Of a stretch of 64,000 nt of DNA, positions 51,440-61,789 are shown piece by piece. Source of the stretch: Sinorhizobium terangae (GTDB lineage Bacteria > Pseudomonadota > Alphaproteobacteria > Rhizobiales > Rhizobiaceae); the NCBI RefSeq assembly GCF_029714365.1, contig NZ_CP121661.1, positions 248,001-312,000 on the forward strand, written 5' to 3'. The notes under the pieces are model-generated. The model made no database searches. It saw only the letters and a list, made by a program, of their open reading frames with translations, and was not told where the DNA came from. The number at the start of each line of letters is the position of its first letter. Position 1 is the first letter of the stretch. The translations under genes were made by a program, and so were the position numbers.

Positions 51440-52240
51440 GTGGACCCAAGCTCGACATTGCCGCGAGAGCAATTACTCGAAGTTCGCAATCTACACAAGT
51501 CGTTTGGTCCTGTGGAGGTGCTGAGAGGTGTTAGCATCGACGCCGCGAAGGGCGATATTGTCACACTGATCGGCCCTTCGGGTTCGGGTAAAAGCACCCT
51601 GCTGCGGTGTCTGAATTTTCTGGAGAAGCCGTCCTCTGGAGCCGTGGTTCTGGGTGGCGAACGCTTTGAGGCGCAGGAATTCTTAAAGCCCAATCGCGCG
51701 GCGCGCGCCCGACTGATTGCCCTTCGGCGGCGCGTTGGTATGGTGTTTCAATCGTTCAATTTGTGGCCCCATCGCAGCGCCCTCGGAAATGTCATGGAGG
51801 GGCCGCTGCAAGTGTTGCACGCCTCGCGTGCCGACGCGGAGGAGCGTGCAATGGCGCTCTTGGCGCGGGTTGGGCTTGCCGAGCGGGCCCATGCATATCC
51901 GGGTCAACTTTCCGGCGGCCAGCAGCAGCGGGTCGCAATTGCGAGAATGCTCGCAACAGAACCGGAAGTGCTGTTGTTCGATGAACCGACGTCAGCGCTC
52001 GATCCTGAGCTTGTGGGCGAGGTTTTGAGCGTTATGCAGTCGCTGGCTCAAGAGGGCCGCACCATGCTGGTCGTCACTCATGAGATCGCGTTCGCGCGGG
52101 ATGTCGCGAACAAAGTCATCTTCATGAGTAAGGGTGCAATCCGGGAGGAGGGCTCACCGGACGAAGTTCTACGCGGCACGAGGTCAGAGGAACTTCAAAG
52201 CTTCCTCAGTCGGTTCCGTCGCGACGATGTCCCGCTGTGA
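51440..52240 (+). CDS. ABC importer ATPase, polar amino acid type
   Basis: 266 residues with a GTG start after AAGGGGAATGAT. Walker A GPSGSGKST (near 50), Q-loop VFQSFNLWPH, signature LSGGQQQR, Walker B VLLFDEPTSALD and switch histidine VTHE are all intact. First of four collinear genes; the next gene begins within 70 bp. The proteins resemble PAAT-family systems, so the substrate may be an amino acid or a betaine-like compound. Confidence 0.95.
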   Translation: MDPSSTLPREQLLEVRNLHKSFGPVEVLRGVSIDAAKGDIVTLIGPSGSGKSTLLRCLNFLEKPSSGAVVLGGERFEAQEFLKPNRAARARLIALRRRVGMVFQSFNLWPHRSALGNVMEGPLQVLHASRADAEERAMALLARVGLAERAHAYPGQLSGGQQQRVAIARMLATEPEVLLFDEPTSALDPELVGEVLSVMQSLAQEGRTMLVVTHEIAFARDVANKVIFMSKGAIREEGSPDEVLRGTRSEELQSFLSRFRRDDVPL

Positions 52241-52309
52241 ATGACAGGGGAGCGTGATGCGCCAACGCAAACAGGTGCAATAACTACCAACGAAAGAGGG
52301 AACAAAACA

Positions 52310-53089
52310 ATGAGTACTCCACGTCGCTCGGTACTTCTAGCCACTGCTGCGCTAACCTTGGCATCTGCACTTCCCGCCTTGGCCCAGGAGAAAGTCGTCG
52401 TAGGTTTTGATGGGTCTTACCCACCATTTGCATCCGTCGGCACCGACGGGGAGCTGAAGGGTTTTGACGTCGATCTCGTCAAGTCGATCTGCGCCAGTGA
52501 AAAACTGCAGTGCGACCTTCGTAATGTGCCGTTCGATGGCATCTTTGCTGCACTCGAAGCCGGCAAGATTGACGTGATTGCCGCCGGCATGGCTATCACC
52601 GAAGAGCGAAAGAAAAAGTATGCGATGCCGGGGCCGTATCTCAAAAGTCCGCTTGTTTATATGGCTTTGACAGCCTCGACCGTTGACGGCACCACGAATA
52701 CCTTAACCGGCAAGACGGTCGGCACGGTCGCCGGCAGCGTTCTTGAAAAGTATCTGAACGAGAACATGGCATCTGTTGTTCAAGTGAATACATACGATAG
52801 TATGGACGCGGCAGTCTTGGACCTGGACTCGGGGCGCTTGGATGCCGTGTTGGGTGAGTTGGCGCAGCTGCAGCCTGCCTATATTCAAGTCAAGTCCGAC
52901 GCGTATAAGATTGCCGGAGAGCCAATTTTCGACGCGAAATATGCCGGCCTCGGCAAGGGACTTATCATACGTCTTGACGATAAATCTCTCGCAAAGTCGT
53001 TCGACGATGGGCTTGCAACCCTAATCGCCAACGGCACCCACGCTCAACTCACGAAGAAGTGGTTTGGGGTTGAAATGCCGGCGAATTGA
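52310..53089 (+). CDS. ABC importer periplasmic substrate-binding protein
   Basis: 259 residues from ATG 52310 (AAAGAGGGAAC upstream). A signal peptide with LLATAALTLASALPALAQ is followed by the family-3 solute-binding fold (VVVGFDGSYPPFASVGTDGE, GFDVDLVKSICASE, VPFDGIFAALEAGKIDVIAA). The position in the operon and the shared control block with the carnitine island make a carnitine, betaine or amino-acid ligand possible, but the ligand cannot be read off. Confidence 0.93.
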   Translation: MSTPRRSVLLATAALTLASALPALAQEKVVVGFDGSYPPFASVGTDGELKGFDVDLVKSICASEKLQCDLRNVPFDGIFAALEAGKIDVIAAGMAITEERKKKYAMPGPYLKSPLVYMALTASTVDGTTNTLTGKTVGTVAGSVLEKYLNENMASVVQVNTYDSMDAAVLDLDSGRLDAVLGELAQLQPAYIQVKSDAYKIAGEPIFDAKYAGLGKGLIIRLDDKSLAKSFDDGLATLIANGTHAQLTKKWFGVEMPAN

Positions 53090-53110
53090 CCGGGTCTTCG
53101 GAGATCTGCC

Positions 53111-53803
53111 ATGACCGCAACTCTTCCCTATCTGGGCTTTATCATCGAAGGACTGACGGTGACAATTGGCACAACGCTCGCGATCTTTGTGGGCGCTATG
53201 CTTATCGGCGCGGTAGTTGCTTTGAGCAACACCAGTGAGAAAGGCGTGCTCGTAGTTCTTGCACGGGGATATATCACGCTTTTTCGCGCCTTGCCGGAGC
53301 TTCTTTGTATCTTCATCGTCTACTACGGATCTGATGTTGCGTTGCGTGTCATGGCAGCACGCTTTGGCACCCCCTATCCGGATGTGTCACCATTTGCTGC
53401 CGTTGCGTTTGCACTCGGTATTCAATTCGGAGCCTATTGCGCCGAAATCTTCGGGGATGCACGTAGGGCGATTCCCCAAGGATTGATCGAGGCGGCTGAA
53501 GCGTTGGGTCTCGAACCGGGGCAAGTCGTAAGACGCGTGACCCTTCCGCTGATGTTCATGAATGCGACACCAGCGCTCGGAAATCTGTTTCTCGTTGTCC
53601 TGAAAGTCTCAGCGCTTGCTTCCGCAATCGGCCTCGAAGAGGTTACCAGGCGCGCCAAGATCGTCGCTGGGACAACGAGGGAGCCGTTTGCGCCTTATGC
53701 GATCGCTGCCGTGTGCTTCCTCGTTATTACTGCGATCGCTGGATTGTTGCAATCTTATCTCGAGCAGCGTTCACGGTTCGGCCGGAGCCTTGTAAGATCA
53801 TGA
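53111..53803 (+). CDS. ABC importer permease 1 (HisM/HisQ type)
   Basis: 230 residues with five or so hydrophobic segments and the EAA loop near IPQGLIEAAEALGLEPGQVV. Starts 19 bp after the binding-protein stop with GGAGATCTGCC upstream. Its stop overlaps the start of permease 2. Confidence 0.92.
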   Translation: MTATLPYLGFIIEGLTVTIGTTLAIFVGAMLIGAVVALSNTSEKGVLVVLARGYITLFRALPELLCIFIVYYGSDVALRVMAARFGTPYPDVSPFAAVAFALGIQFGAYCAEIFGDARRAIPQGLIEAAEALGLEPGQVVRRVTLPLMFMNATPALGNLFLVVLKVSALASAIGLEEVTRRAKIVAGTTREPFAPYAIAAVCFLVITAIAGLLQSYLEQRSRFGRSLVRS

Positions 53804-54549
53804 TGACTGAACTCCTATTGTCGACTGACCTTTGGCTGGCGATTCTCCGCGGGCTACAAGTTACCATTCTCATAACCGTTCTATCGGTGACAATCGGGCT
53901 CGTTGGTGGAATCGGGCTGGCCCTGCTTCGGCAGTTCGGTGGACCGATGGCTCGCGCGCTCGCGTTCCTCTACATCTTCCTGTTCAGGGGAGTGCCGTTG
54001 CTGATCCTCCTTTATTTTCTGTACTACGGTGTGCCGCAGCTTTCGATATTGCGTAATGGTCCGCTGTGGACTTATGTCTTCAGTTCGCCGTTCGTCACGT
54101 GTCTGCTTGCCTTTAGCTTGAATAATGCCGCCTACTTGGCGGAGGTGGTTCGCGGCGGCATTCTTGCGATCAAGCCTGGCGAAATCGAAGCGGGGTACGC
54201 GCTCGGATTGTCGGGTCCAAGGGTTGTTAGGCGCATAATCCTGCCCCTTTCTCTGCGAAATTGCCTAGGAGGAATCGCAAATGAGACGATTTTCACGATT
54301 AAGGCGTCGGCAATCGCGAGCGTCATCACGGTTCGGGACCTCCTTGGCGAAGCGCAGCGTTTCGGAACTGCGTTTTCCGACAACATCACCCCACTCATTG
54401 CCGCCGGGCTCGTCTACGTGCTGCTTGTCCAGTTCGTGGAATGGGGTACACGGTTCTTGCGAGCTCACTTGCACGGCGTTAGCCGCCCTGCGATCAAGGC
54501 CGCCAGTTCGTCCCCCGTGGAGGCAGTATCTACAAATCGCAGCATCTAA
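53800..54549 (+). CDS. ABC importer permease 2 (HisM/HisQ type)
   Basis: 249 residues from ATG 53800, overlapping the previous stop (ATGA). EAA loop: IKPGEIEAGYALGLSGPRVV. Hydrophobic segments as in permease 1, with which it would form the membrane channel. A longer frame from 53713 lies inside permease 1 and is not used. Confidence 0.92.
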   Translation: MMTELLLSTDLWLAILRGLQVTILITVLSVTIGLVGGIGLALLRQFGGPMARALAFLYIFLFRGVPLLILLYFLYYGVPQLSILRNGPLWTYVFSSPFVTCLLAFSLNNAAYLAEVVRGGILAIKPGEIEAGYALGLSGPRVVRRIILPLSLRNCLGGIANETIFTIKASAIASVITVRDLLGEAQRFGTAFSDNITPLIAAGLVYVLLVQFVEWGTRFLRAHLHGVSRPAIKAASSSPVEAVSTNRSI

Positions 54550-55020
54550 GGCAACTTCCCTGCAACTTTGCCACCCGGTGCAGATCGCTGTCGGCGCATT
54601 TTTCGATTTTTCGCAATCGTGCAGACAATTGATCGCGGACCGAATTTGGTCAGAAGCGGCCTTGTGTCGCCGTGGGGTTGGTTGCTCGGTCTGGTCGCGT
54701 CTGAATAGGAAATAGGCGCACATTCATCTCATTCATCCGTTCGCAGCGCGTCCACTCGACATCGAAAGCACGAAAAAAAGCTCCGATGCACCTCAGCGTA
54801 TTTTCATCAAGTCGCCGATCGTCAGTCCATGTGTCCTTTCGAAGATATGTGCGCCGAATTCACATTTCGGCTCGAAAACGAGACGAGTAATGGAGACAGC
54901 AGTTTGATAGCATTTTGAGGCGGGAACCATCGTACACATCGTCGCCTGAGCAGCTGGTTAAATTGGCCCTCTGCGGCGATGGCGGTTGGCTCGTACAGCT
55001 CCAGACGGAGGAGTAGTGAC
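54550..55020. other. upstream region of the right-hand scoA operon
   Basis: About 470 bp without a gene. It holds the ATTCACAT motif at 54858-54878 and the ribosome site GACGGAGGAGTAG before GTG 55021. Its sequence is unrelated to the region upstream of the left scoA. Confidence 0.5.
54858..54878 (+). promoter_or_regulatory. ATTCACRT motif upstream of right-hand scoA
   Basis: Begins ATTCACATTTCGGCTCGAAA, 163 bp before the GTG start. No equivalent was found before the left scoA. Confidence 0.5.
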
Positions 55021-55719
55021 GTGAACAAGATTTTTTCCAATCCCCGCTCGGTGCTTGAAGGCTTGCTGTCTGACGGGATGTTCATTGCCGCGGGCGGTTT
55101 TGGCCTTTGCGGCATACCGGAACTGTTGATCGACGCCATCCGCGAGGCGGGCGCCAAAGACCTGACGATCGCATCGAACAATTGCGGCGTCGACGACTTC
55201 GGGCTTGGCGTGCTGCTGAAGACGAAGCAGATCAGGAAGATGATCTCGTCTTATGTCGGCGAGAACGCCGAGTTCATGAGGCAGTACCTTAGCGGCGAGC
55301 TCGAACTGGAGTTCAACCCACAGGGGACGCTTGCCGAGCGCATGCGTGCAGGCGGCGCCGGCATTGCCGGCTTCTACACGAAGACCGGGGCCGGCACCGT
55401 CGTTGCCGAGGGCAAGGAGCAGAAGATCTTTAACGGCGAGATCTATGTGCTCGAAACCGGGATCGTCGCCGATCTTTCGATCGTCAAGGCCTGGAAGGCG
55501 GATACATCCGGCAACCTCGTCTTCCGTAAGACGGCCCGCAACTTCAATCCGCCGGCGGCCACCTGCGGCAAGATCTGCGTCGCCGAGGTCGAGGAGATCG
55601 TGCCGATCGGCAGCCTCGATCCTGACCAGATACATGTGCCGGGGATCTACGTGCATCGTCTGATCCAGGGTCAGCACGAGAAACGCATCGAGCAGCGCAC
55701 CGTGCGCGCAGCGGCTTGA
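55021..55719 (+). CDS. scoA: 3-oxoacid CoA-transferase subunit A, right copy (chimeric 5' end)
   Basis: 232 residues with a GTG start after GGAGGAGTAGTGAC. Residues 1-17 ([17 protein letters not shown]) are homologous to but clearly different from the left copy; from [17 protein letters not shown] onward the two are identical at nucleotide level. The breakpoint is at 55072. This suggests a resident scoA whose body was replaced by the left-hand version through recombination inside the gene. Confidence 0.95.
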   Translation: MNKIFSNPRSVLEGLLSDGMFIAAGGFGLCGIPELLIDAIREAGAKDLTIASNNCGVDDFGLGVLLKTKQIRKMISSYVGENAEFMRQYLSGELELEFNPQGTLAERMRAGGAGIAGFYTKTGAGTVVAEGKEQKIFNGEIYVLETGIVADLSIVKAWKADTSGNLVFRKTARNFNPPAATCGKICVAEVEEIVPIGSLDPDQIHVPGIYVHRLIQGQHEKRIEQRTVRAAA

Positions 55720-55735
55720 GGGCAGGGGGAGACAC

Positions 55736-56365
55736 ATGGCCTGGGACAGAAACCAGATGGCGGCGCGCGCTGCCCGCGAACTCGAAGACGGCACCTACGT
55801 CAATCTCGGCATCGGCATACCGACGCTGGTCGCCAATTATATTCCGGACGACGTGCATGTGACGCTGCAATCGGAGAACGGCCTGCTTGGCATCGGCCCG
55901 TTTCCGACCGAAGACCAGATTGACGCCGATCTGATCAATGCCGGCAAGCAGACGGTGACGGCGCTGCCGCATTCGGCCTTCTTCGACTCGGCACAGAGCT
56001 TTGCGATGATCCGCGGCGGCAAGATCGCCATGGCGATCCTCGGTGCCATGGAAGTTGCCGAAAACGGCGATCTCGCCAACTGGATGATCCCCGGCAAGCT
56101 CGTCAAGGGCATGGGTGGCGCGATGGATCTCGTTGCCGGCGTCAAGCGGGTGGTGGTCGTCATGGACCACACCAACAAGGCAGGCGAGTCCAAGGTGCTG
56201 AAGGCCTGCACCCTGCCGCTCACGGGTAAGAGCGTCGTCGATCGGATCATCACCAATCTCGGTGTCCTCGACGTCGTCGAGGGCGGGCTGAAGCTGGTCG
56301 AGCTGGCCGAAGGTGTCAGCGACGGCGAGATCCGCAGCGCCACCGAGGCGACCATCGTCAACTAG
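55736..56365 (+). CDS. scoB: 3-oxoacid CoA-transferase subunit B, right copy
   Basis: Translation identical to the left copy (209 residues, active-site glutamate in [12 protein letters not shown]). Follows scoA after 16 bp. Within the repeat, so it cannot be told apart from the left copy by short reads. Confidence 0.95.
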   Translation: MAWDRNQMAARAARELEDGTYVNLGIGIPTLVANYIPDDVHVTLQSENGLLGIGPFPTEDQIDADLINAGKQTVTALPHSAFFDSAQSFAMIRGGKIAMAILGAMEVAENGDLANWMIPGKLVKGMGGAMDLVAGVKRVVVVMDHTNKAGESKVLKACTLPLTGKSVVDRIITNLGVLDVVEGGLKLVELAEGVSDGEIRSATEATIVN

Positions 56366-56437
56366 GGCTTCGGCTTATTGCCGAGACGCTGGACCCGGCA
56401 CGCTGTCGGCTTCGCAGGAACAAGAGAGGAGATCACT

Positions 56438-57619
56438 ATGAGCACCCCATCGATCGTCATCGCCAGCGCCGCACGTACCGCGGTCGGAACCTTCAACGGC
56501 GCGTTCGGCAACACGCCCGCGCACGAGTTGGGCGCCGCCGTCATCAAGGGCGTGCTCGAGCGCGTCGGCGTCGAAGCCGGCGAGGTGGACGAGGTGATCC
56601 TCGGCCAGGTCCTGCAGGCCGGCGAAGGCCAGAACCCGGCCCGCCAGGCGGCAATGAAGGCCGGGATCCCACAGGAAAGAACCGCCTGGGGCATGAACCA
56701 GCTCTGCGGCTCCGGCCTCCGGGCGGTCGCCCTCGGCATGCAGCAGATCGCCACCGGCGATGCGGACATCATCGTTGCCGGCGGCATGGAGTCGATGTCG
56801 ATGGCGCCGCATTGCGCGCATCTTCGCGGCGGGGTGAAGATGGGCGACTACAAGATGATTGACACGATGATCAAGGATGGCCTGACCGACGCCTTCCACG
56901 GCTACCATATGGGCATCACCGCCGAGAACGTCGCCCGCCAGTGGCAGCTCAGCCGCGAAGAGCAGGACGCCTTCGCGCTCGCCTCGCAGAACAAGGCCGA
57001 GGCTGCACAGAAAGCTGGGCGTTTCGCCGAGGAAATCATTCCCTTCGTCGTCAAGACCCGCAAGGGCGACGTCACCGTCGACCAGGACGAATATATCCGC
57101 CATGGCGCAACGCTCGACCAGATGACCAAGCTGCGCCCGGCTTTTGACAAGGAGGGTACGGTCACCGCCGGCAACGCCTCCGGCCTCAATGATGGCGCCG
57201 CCGCCACCCTGCTGATGACGGAGGCGCAGGCCTCCAGGCGTGGCATCCAGCCGCTTGCCCGCATCGTTTCCTGGGCAACGGCCGGCGTCGATCCGCAGGT
57301 CATGGGCACCGGCCCGATCTCGGCTTCGCGCAAGGCGCTGGCGAAAGCCGGCTGGGCGATCGGCGATGTCGACCTGGTCGAAGCCAACGAGGCCTTCGCC
57401 GCCCAGGCCTGCGCGGTCAACAAGGACCTCGGCTGGGATCCGTCGATCGTCAACGTCAACGGTGGCGCGATCGCCATCGGCCATCCGATCGGTGCTTCCG
57501 GCGCCCGCGTGCTCAACACACTGCTCTTCGAAATGAAGCGCCGCGGCGCCAGGAAGGGACTGGCGACGCTCTGCATCGGCGGCGGCATGGGTGTCGCCAT
57601 GTGCGTGGAAGCCCTGTGA
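56438..57619 (+). CDS. atoB: acetyl-CoA acetyltransferase (thiolase), right copy
   Basis: Identical to the left copy (393 residues, ATG 56438 after AGAGGAGATCACT; catalytic Cys, His and Cys all present). In this position it would finish carnitine-derived acetoacetate breakdown to acetyl-CoA under control of the island's own promoter. Confidence 0.95.
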   Translation: MSTPSIVIASAARTAVGTFNGAFGNTPAHELGAAVIKGVLERVGVEAGEVDEVILGQVLQAGEGQNPARQAAMKAGIPQERTAWGMNQLCGSGLRAVALGMQQIATGDADIIVAGGMESMSMAPHCAHLRGGVKMGDYKMIDTMIKDGLTDAFHGYHMGITAENVARQWQLSREEQDAFALASQNKAEAAQKAGRFAEEIIPFVVKTRKGDVTVDQDEYIRHGATLDQMTKLRPAFDKEGTVTAGNASGLNDGAAATLLMTEAQASRRGIQPLARIVSWATAGVDPQVMGTGPISASRKALAKAGWAIGDVDLVEANEAFAAQACAVNKDLGWDPSIVNVNGGAIAIGHPIGASGARVLNTLLFEMKRRGARKGLATLCIGGGMGVAMCVEAL

Positions 57620-57634
57620 GGGGAGGGCAGGGTC

Positions 57635-58348
57635 ATGACCTCGGCCGAGTACCGTCTCTACGACGTATCGCTCGATCGGTCGTTCGGTGGCCGGGACGCG
57701 ACCATTGAGCGAGAGCAGGCGCTCGCGATCATCGACCTGCTAGATTGCAACACATTCATGCCGGTCGGTCACGACGGCGGGCCTTATCGCCTCAAGATCG
57801 AAGCCGTAGATGGGCGCATGGTGCTGCATATTGCCGACGATGCGGGCGAGCACGTCGTCAGTCACTACCTGTCGCTCACCCCCTTCCGCCGGCTGCTACA
57901 GGACTACACCCGCATCTGCGAGAGTTACTATGACGCCGTCCGCCACCCTGGTCCTGAGCGGCTGGAAGCAATCGACATGGGCCGGCGCGGCATCCACAAC
58001 GAGGCTGCCGAACTGCTGAAAAGCCGGTTGTCGGCGAAAGTGAACATCGACAACGACACCGCCCGCCGGCTGTTCACGCTGATATACGCGCTCCTCGGCA
58101 GCGCGGCATTGCCGCCCGCGACTCCAAGGCCGGGCGCGGGGAGTTCCGTTTTATGCTGCCTCCGGGCTTCTGCTGGAGCGAGGCGGGCAAGATCGAGATC
58201 GATCCGGACGAGCATGTGGCTGAGACGATCCGGCTTGTCTTCGCCAAATTCCGCGAGCTGGGGAGCGCCCGACAGGTCTTCCTGTGGCTACGGTCGGCCG
58301 GTATCAAGATGCCTGTCGTCTTGCGCAACGTCGAGATCTGCAAGCTGA
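57635..58348 (+). pseudogene. UPF0262 family protein (copy 5), 3' end replaced
   Basis: Identical to copy 4 up to LFTLIYALL (58097), missing only the last dozen or so native codons. The frame then reads 83 codons out of frame into the recombinase relic to a stop at 58348. The UPF0262 core is complete, so a 237-residue protein with a foreign tail may still fold. Confidence 0.85.
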
Positions 58349-59682
58349 TCTGGAAGGCGCCCGCCTATCATAGCGTCATGCAGATCCTCCACAACCCGCT
58401 CTATGCCGGAGCCTACGCCTTTGGCAGACGCGCACAGCGGACGCTGATTGTCGGTGGCCGCGCTCGCAAGGCCAACGGGCTGCGCAAGCCCAGGGATGAA
58501 TGGAACGTGCTGCTGCGCGACAATCATCGCGGCTATATCAGTTGGCAGGAATATGAAGAGAATCAAAAGCTTCTGCTTGAGAACGCGCACATGAAGAAGA
58601 ACTGCGCGCGCAAATCGGCGCGCTGCGGACGCTGCGGCAGAATGATGCGTGTCTTCTACGGCAGTGCGAAGGGCAACGCCCACCGCTATCAGTGCCGCGG
58701 CGACGACGCGCACGTCGGTGTCGGCCTGTGCATCGGTATTGGCGGCGTCAGAATCGATCGCGCAATCGCCGCCCAGATTCTGGAAGCGGTCTCGGACCGC
58801 GCTGTCGAGGCGGCGATCTTCGCCTCGGATCAGGTCGAGCGGTCCAGGAGTGATATCATCACCGCCGTTGAGCGAGAACTTGAAGGCGCGCGGTAGCTTG
58901 TGGATCCGGCCAAGCGGCATGTCGCTCGCGAGTTGGAGGAGCGGTGGAATGATGCGCTCGAACGCGTAAGCGCGCTTGAAGGGAAAATCGATGAGCTATC
59001 TGCACTTTCGGCCGCACGTCCAGCAATCGATCGCGGTCGGCTCCTTCAGCTTGCCTATGATTTGCCGGCGGCTTGGAACGCGCCGTCGACCGATACGCGT
59101 ACAAAGCAGCGGCTCATCCATATTCTGGTTCAGGAGATCGTTTGTGACCTCGACGATGCGACCAACGAGGCCGTGCTGCTGATCCACTGGACCGGCGGTC
59201 GCCACACCGAGGTGCGCGTTGCACGCGTCAAGACCGGCAGATATCCGAGCGACATAGCCCCATCCGCCGTCGAGGCGCTGCGAAAGCTTGGCGGACATTG
59301 GCCAGGTCGTGAGCTGGCGGTAACGCTCAATCGAATGCACTGCAAGACCGGCGATGGCGAGGGCTGGACGACCGTGTGCGTCCGCAACATGCGCGAGCGC
59401 TTGGGAATACCAGAACATGATCCCACCAAAGCCGCCGACCAGATGATCAGCCTGATGAAGGCCGCCGAGCAGCTCGGCATCTGTGTCGGATCGGCGAAGA
59501 GCCTTGCGCTCAAGGGTATATTGCCGGCAACACAAATCTTGCCGGGCTCCTCTTGGATGGTGCCTGTTGAAGCACTCACCTCCGAGACCGTGCGGATAGG
59601 TGTCCAGCGCGTGATCGATCGGAGGCCGAAGTTTTACGAGGATTGTCAATACGATAAGGTCATCCGACTCCCCGGAATCTGA
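58096..59682 (+). pseudogene. large serine recombinase relic lacking its catalytic domain
   Basis: Starts exactly at the repeat boundary in the frame [20 protein letters not shown], the linker after a resolvase domain. It continues through the recombinase domain ([20 protein letters not shown]), the zinc ribbon (CGRCGRMMRVFYG) and coiled-coil (ERSRSDIITAVERELEGAR), has an in-frame TAG at about 58894 with roughly a dozen residues missing, then resumes (LVDPAKRHVARELEERWNDA) to 59682. The N-terminal catalytic serine domain is gone, replaced by the duplicated segment. Confidence 0.85.
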
Positions 59683-59699
59683 CAAAGGGATGCATTATG

Positions 59700-60836
59700 A
59701 AACCCGCTGTAGCGGCCTGATCAAGGTGATCTGGCACGATGGCCAGGGTGCCTGCCTGTTGACGAAGAAGCTGGAGCGCGGCCGGTTCATCTGGCCGTCG
59801 CCGGCCGACGGCACGGTGGTGATCACGCCGGCGCAGCTTGGCTATCTGCTTGAAGGCATCGACTGGCGAATGCCGCAAAAAACCTGGCGTCCGACGTCGG
59901 CAGGATGAGCAAAACCGCTGGCACGGCGGGAGCGAATATGAGTCCATCCCGCCATGACCGATGCGGCCGATCAGCTTCCCGACGACCTCGCCAGTGCGCA
60001 TGCGATGATCCTCGCCGAGCGCGCGGCTCCCCGTGAAGCGGAAGCCGTTGCCGCTCGAGCCCAGTCCGTGAACTCGCATTCGGATGCTCTGATTGCCCGG
60101 CTCCGGCTGGAGATCGAGAAGCTGAAGCGCGACATCCACGGCAGCCGCGCGGAGCGCAAGGCCAGGCTTCTCGAACAGATGGAGTTGCAGCTCGAGGAGC
60201 TGGAGGCCGACGCCAGCGAAGACGAACTGGCGGCGGAGATGACGGCACGCTCATCCACGGTCAGGGCGTTCGAGCGCAAGCGTCCGTCGCGCAAACCTTT
60301 CCCCGAGCATCTGCCGCGCGAGCGCGTCGTCATCGCCGCTCCACCAAACTGCCCGTGCTGCGGTTCGGCCAAGCTTTCCAAGCCGGGCGAGGACATCACC
60401 GAGACGCTGGAGGTGATTCCGCGCCAGTGGAAGGTGATCCAGACCGTGCGCGAGGAGTTCTCCTGCCGCGAATGCGAGAAGATCAGCCAGCCGCCGGCAC
60501 CCTTCCATGTGACGCCGCGCGAGGCGCATGTGCTGGCCGCCGAGCGTCTGCATGGCGACGACACCACCGTGCCGATCCTCGCCCGCGGCAAGACCGATAC
60601 TGGTCGCATCTGGACCTATATCAGGGATGACCGGCCGTTCGGCGGAACATCGCCGCCGGCGGCGCTCTATTATGCCTCGTGCGACCGGCGGCAGGAGCAT
60701 CACCGGCATTCTGCAGGCGGACGCCTATGGCGGCTACAACCCGCTTTTCAAGGTGGATCGTGATCCCGTTCCGTTGACGCAGGCGCTGTGCTGGGCGCAT
60801 CTATGGACGCCCCCGGTTTTGCAAGGAGTAAATTAG
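59700..60836 (+). mobile_element. IS66-family relic (TnpB end, TnpC fragments)
   Basis: 59700-59908 encodes the C-terminal two thirds of TnpB (LERGRFIWPSPADGTVVITP, QLGYLLEGIDWR). 59954-60700 encodes TnpC with its N-terminal coiled coil and CPCCGSAKLSKPGED zinc motif, but after FHVTPRE it jumps to AHVLAAERLHGDDTTVPILA, losing roughly 50 residues. A frameshift near 60685 leads to ILQADAYGGYNPLFKVDRDP, and the gene is cut off at about 60836. Confidence 0.88.
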
Positions 60837-61065
60837 CGAAATTTGGCGAGCGCCGCGGCTGCAGTCATCTATTCGGCCTCTCAGCGTATCACACCCTGTG
60901 ATACCGGCCTTGATGGTAGATCCGCAAATCAGCGCCCAACCACGCGACGCGAACTCGAAGTTCGATGCGCCCAACGGGCTCTGCTGATTCCGGTTAACCC
61001 GGCTTTGCCATCATTCGCCTTCTATCCTCGCAACCGCTTCGACCAGCGGTGGCCGAACTCGAGAA

Positions 61066-61782
61066 TCATGCCATACTTATTGCCACTGGCCGGGTTGGGT
61101 GGTTGTAGGTCCCGCCAAAGCGGAGCAAAACCCAAACGACACGTGCTGTCTTGTTAGCGGTCGCGACCGCTGCAACGTTGGCAGGTCTTCTGTCTCTCAG
61201 CTTTGCTAGCCAGGTCCAGGAACGACCTCTCCAACGCATGATTGAGCGACTGCCGTGGATGAGCAATCTTCGCAGATAACCATTCCCGCGCTTGCTAATC
61301 CCACCAAGGCTCTCCTTGCCGCCAGTCGAATGTTGTCGCGGAACTAATCCCAAGCAGGCCGCGAAATGACGGCCCGATTTGAAGTCCGTGGGCTCTCTCA
61401 TCGAGGAAACCAATGCGGTGGCGGTGATGACACCGACGCCGGGAATGCTCATCAAGCGCCGGCAGACATTGCTGTTCCTCGCGACGGCAATCAAGTCGCG
61501 ATCGATCTTGAAAAGTTTAGCACTGCCTTCGCGAAGCTGGTTGACGAGGTATTGCAACGCATGCCGAGCGACTGCCGGAAGCTCATCGCAGTCGGGGTCT
61601 TCTATCAGCTTGGTCAAGAGACCGATTTTATGTGACCGATTGGGGCCGATGATGCCGAACTCCGCCAGATGTCCTCGGATTCCGTTGATCAATTGGGTGC
61701 GCTCGCGAATGAGCATCTCACGAACCCGGTGAATTACCAGAACTTCCTGCTGCATCTCCTCCTTGATCGGAACGAAGCGCAT
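61066..61782 (-). pseudogene. IS110-family transposase, N-terminally truncated
   Basis: 238 residues remain of about 330-340. Present: the middle coiled region (EEMQQEVLVIHRVREMLIRE) and the C-terminal IS110 domain (MSIPGVGVITATALVSSMRE, GLVPRQHSTGGKESLGGISK, GNGYLRRLLIHGSRSIM). The RuvC-like DEDD N-terminus is missing; the 5' end joins an IS21 relic at about 61785. Confidence 0.85.
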
Positions 61783-61789
61783 TGTTGGT

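Larger units (their letters stand above)
55072..58097 (-). repeat. right arm of 3026-bp inverted repeat
   Basis: Reverse complement of 16562-19587, collinear without indels. The outer end at 58097 falls in the last codons of UPF0262 and joins directly to a serine-recombinase relic; the inner end at 55072 falls inside scoA. Confidence 0.95.
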
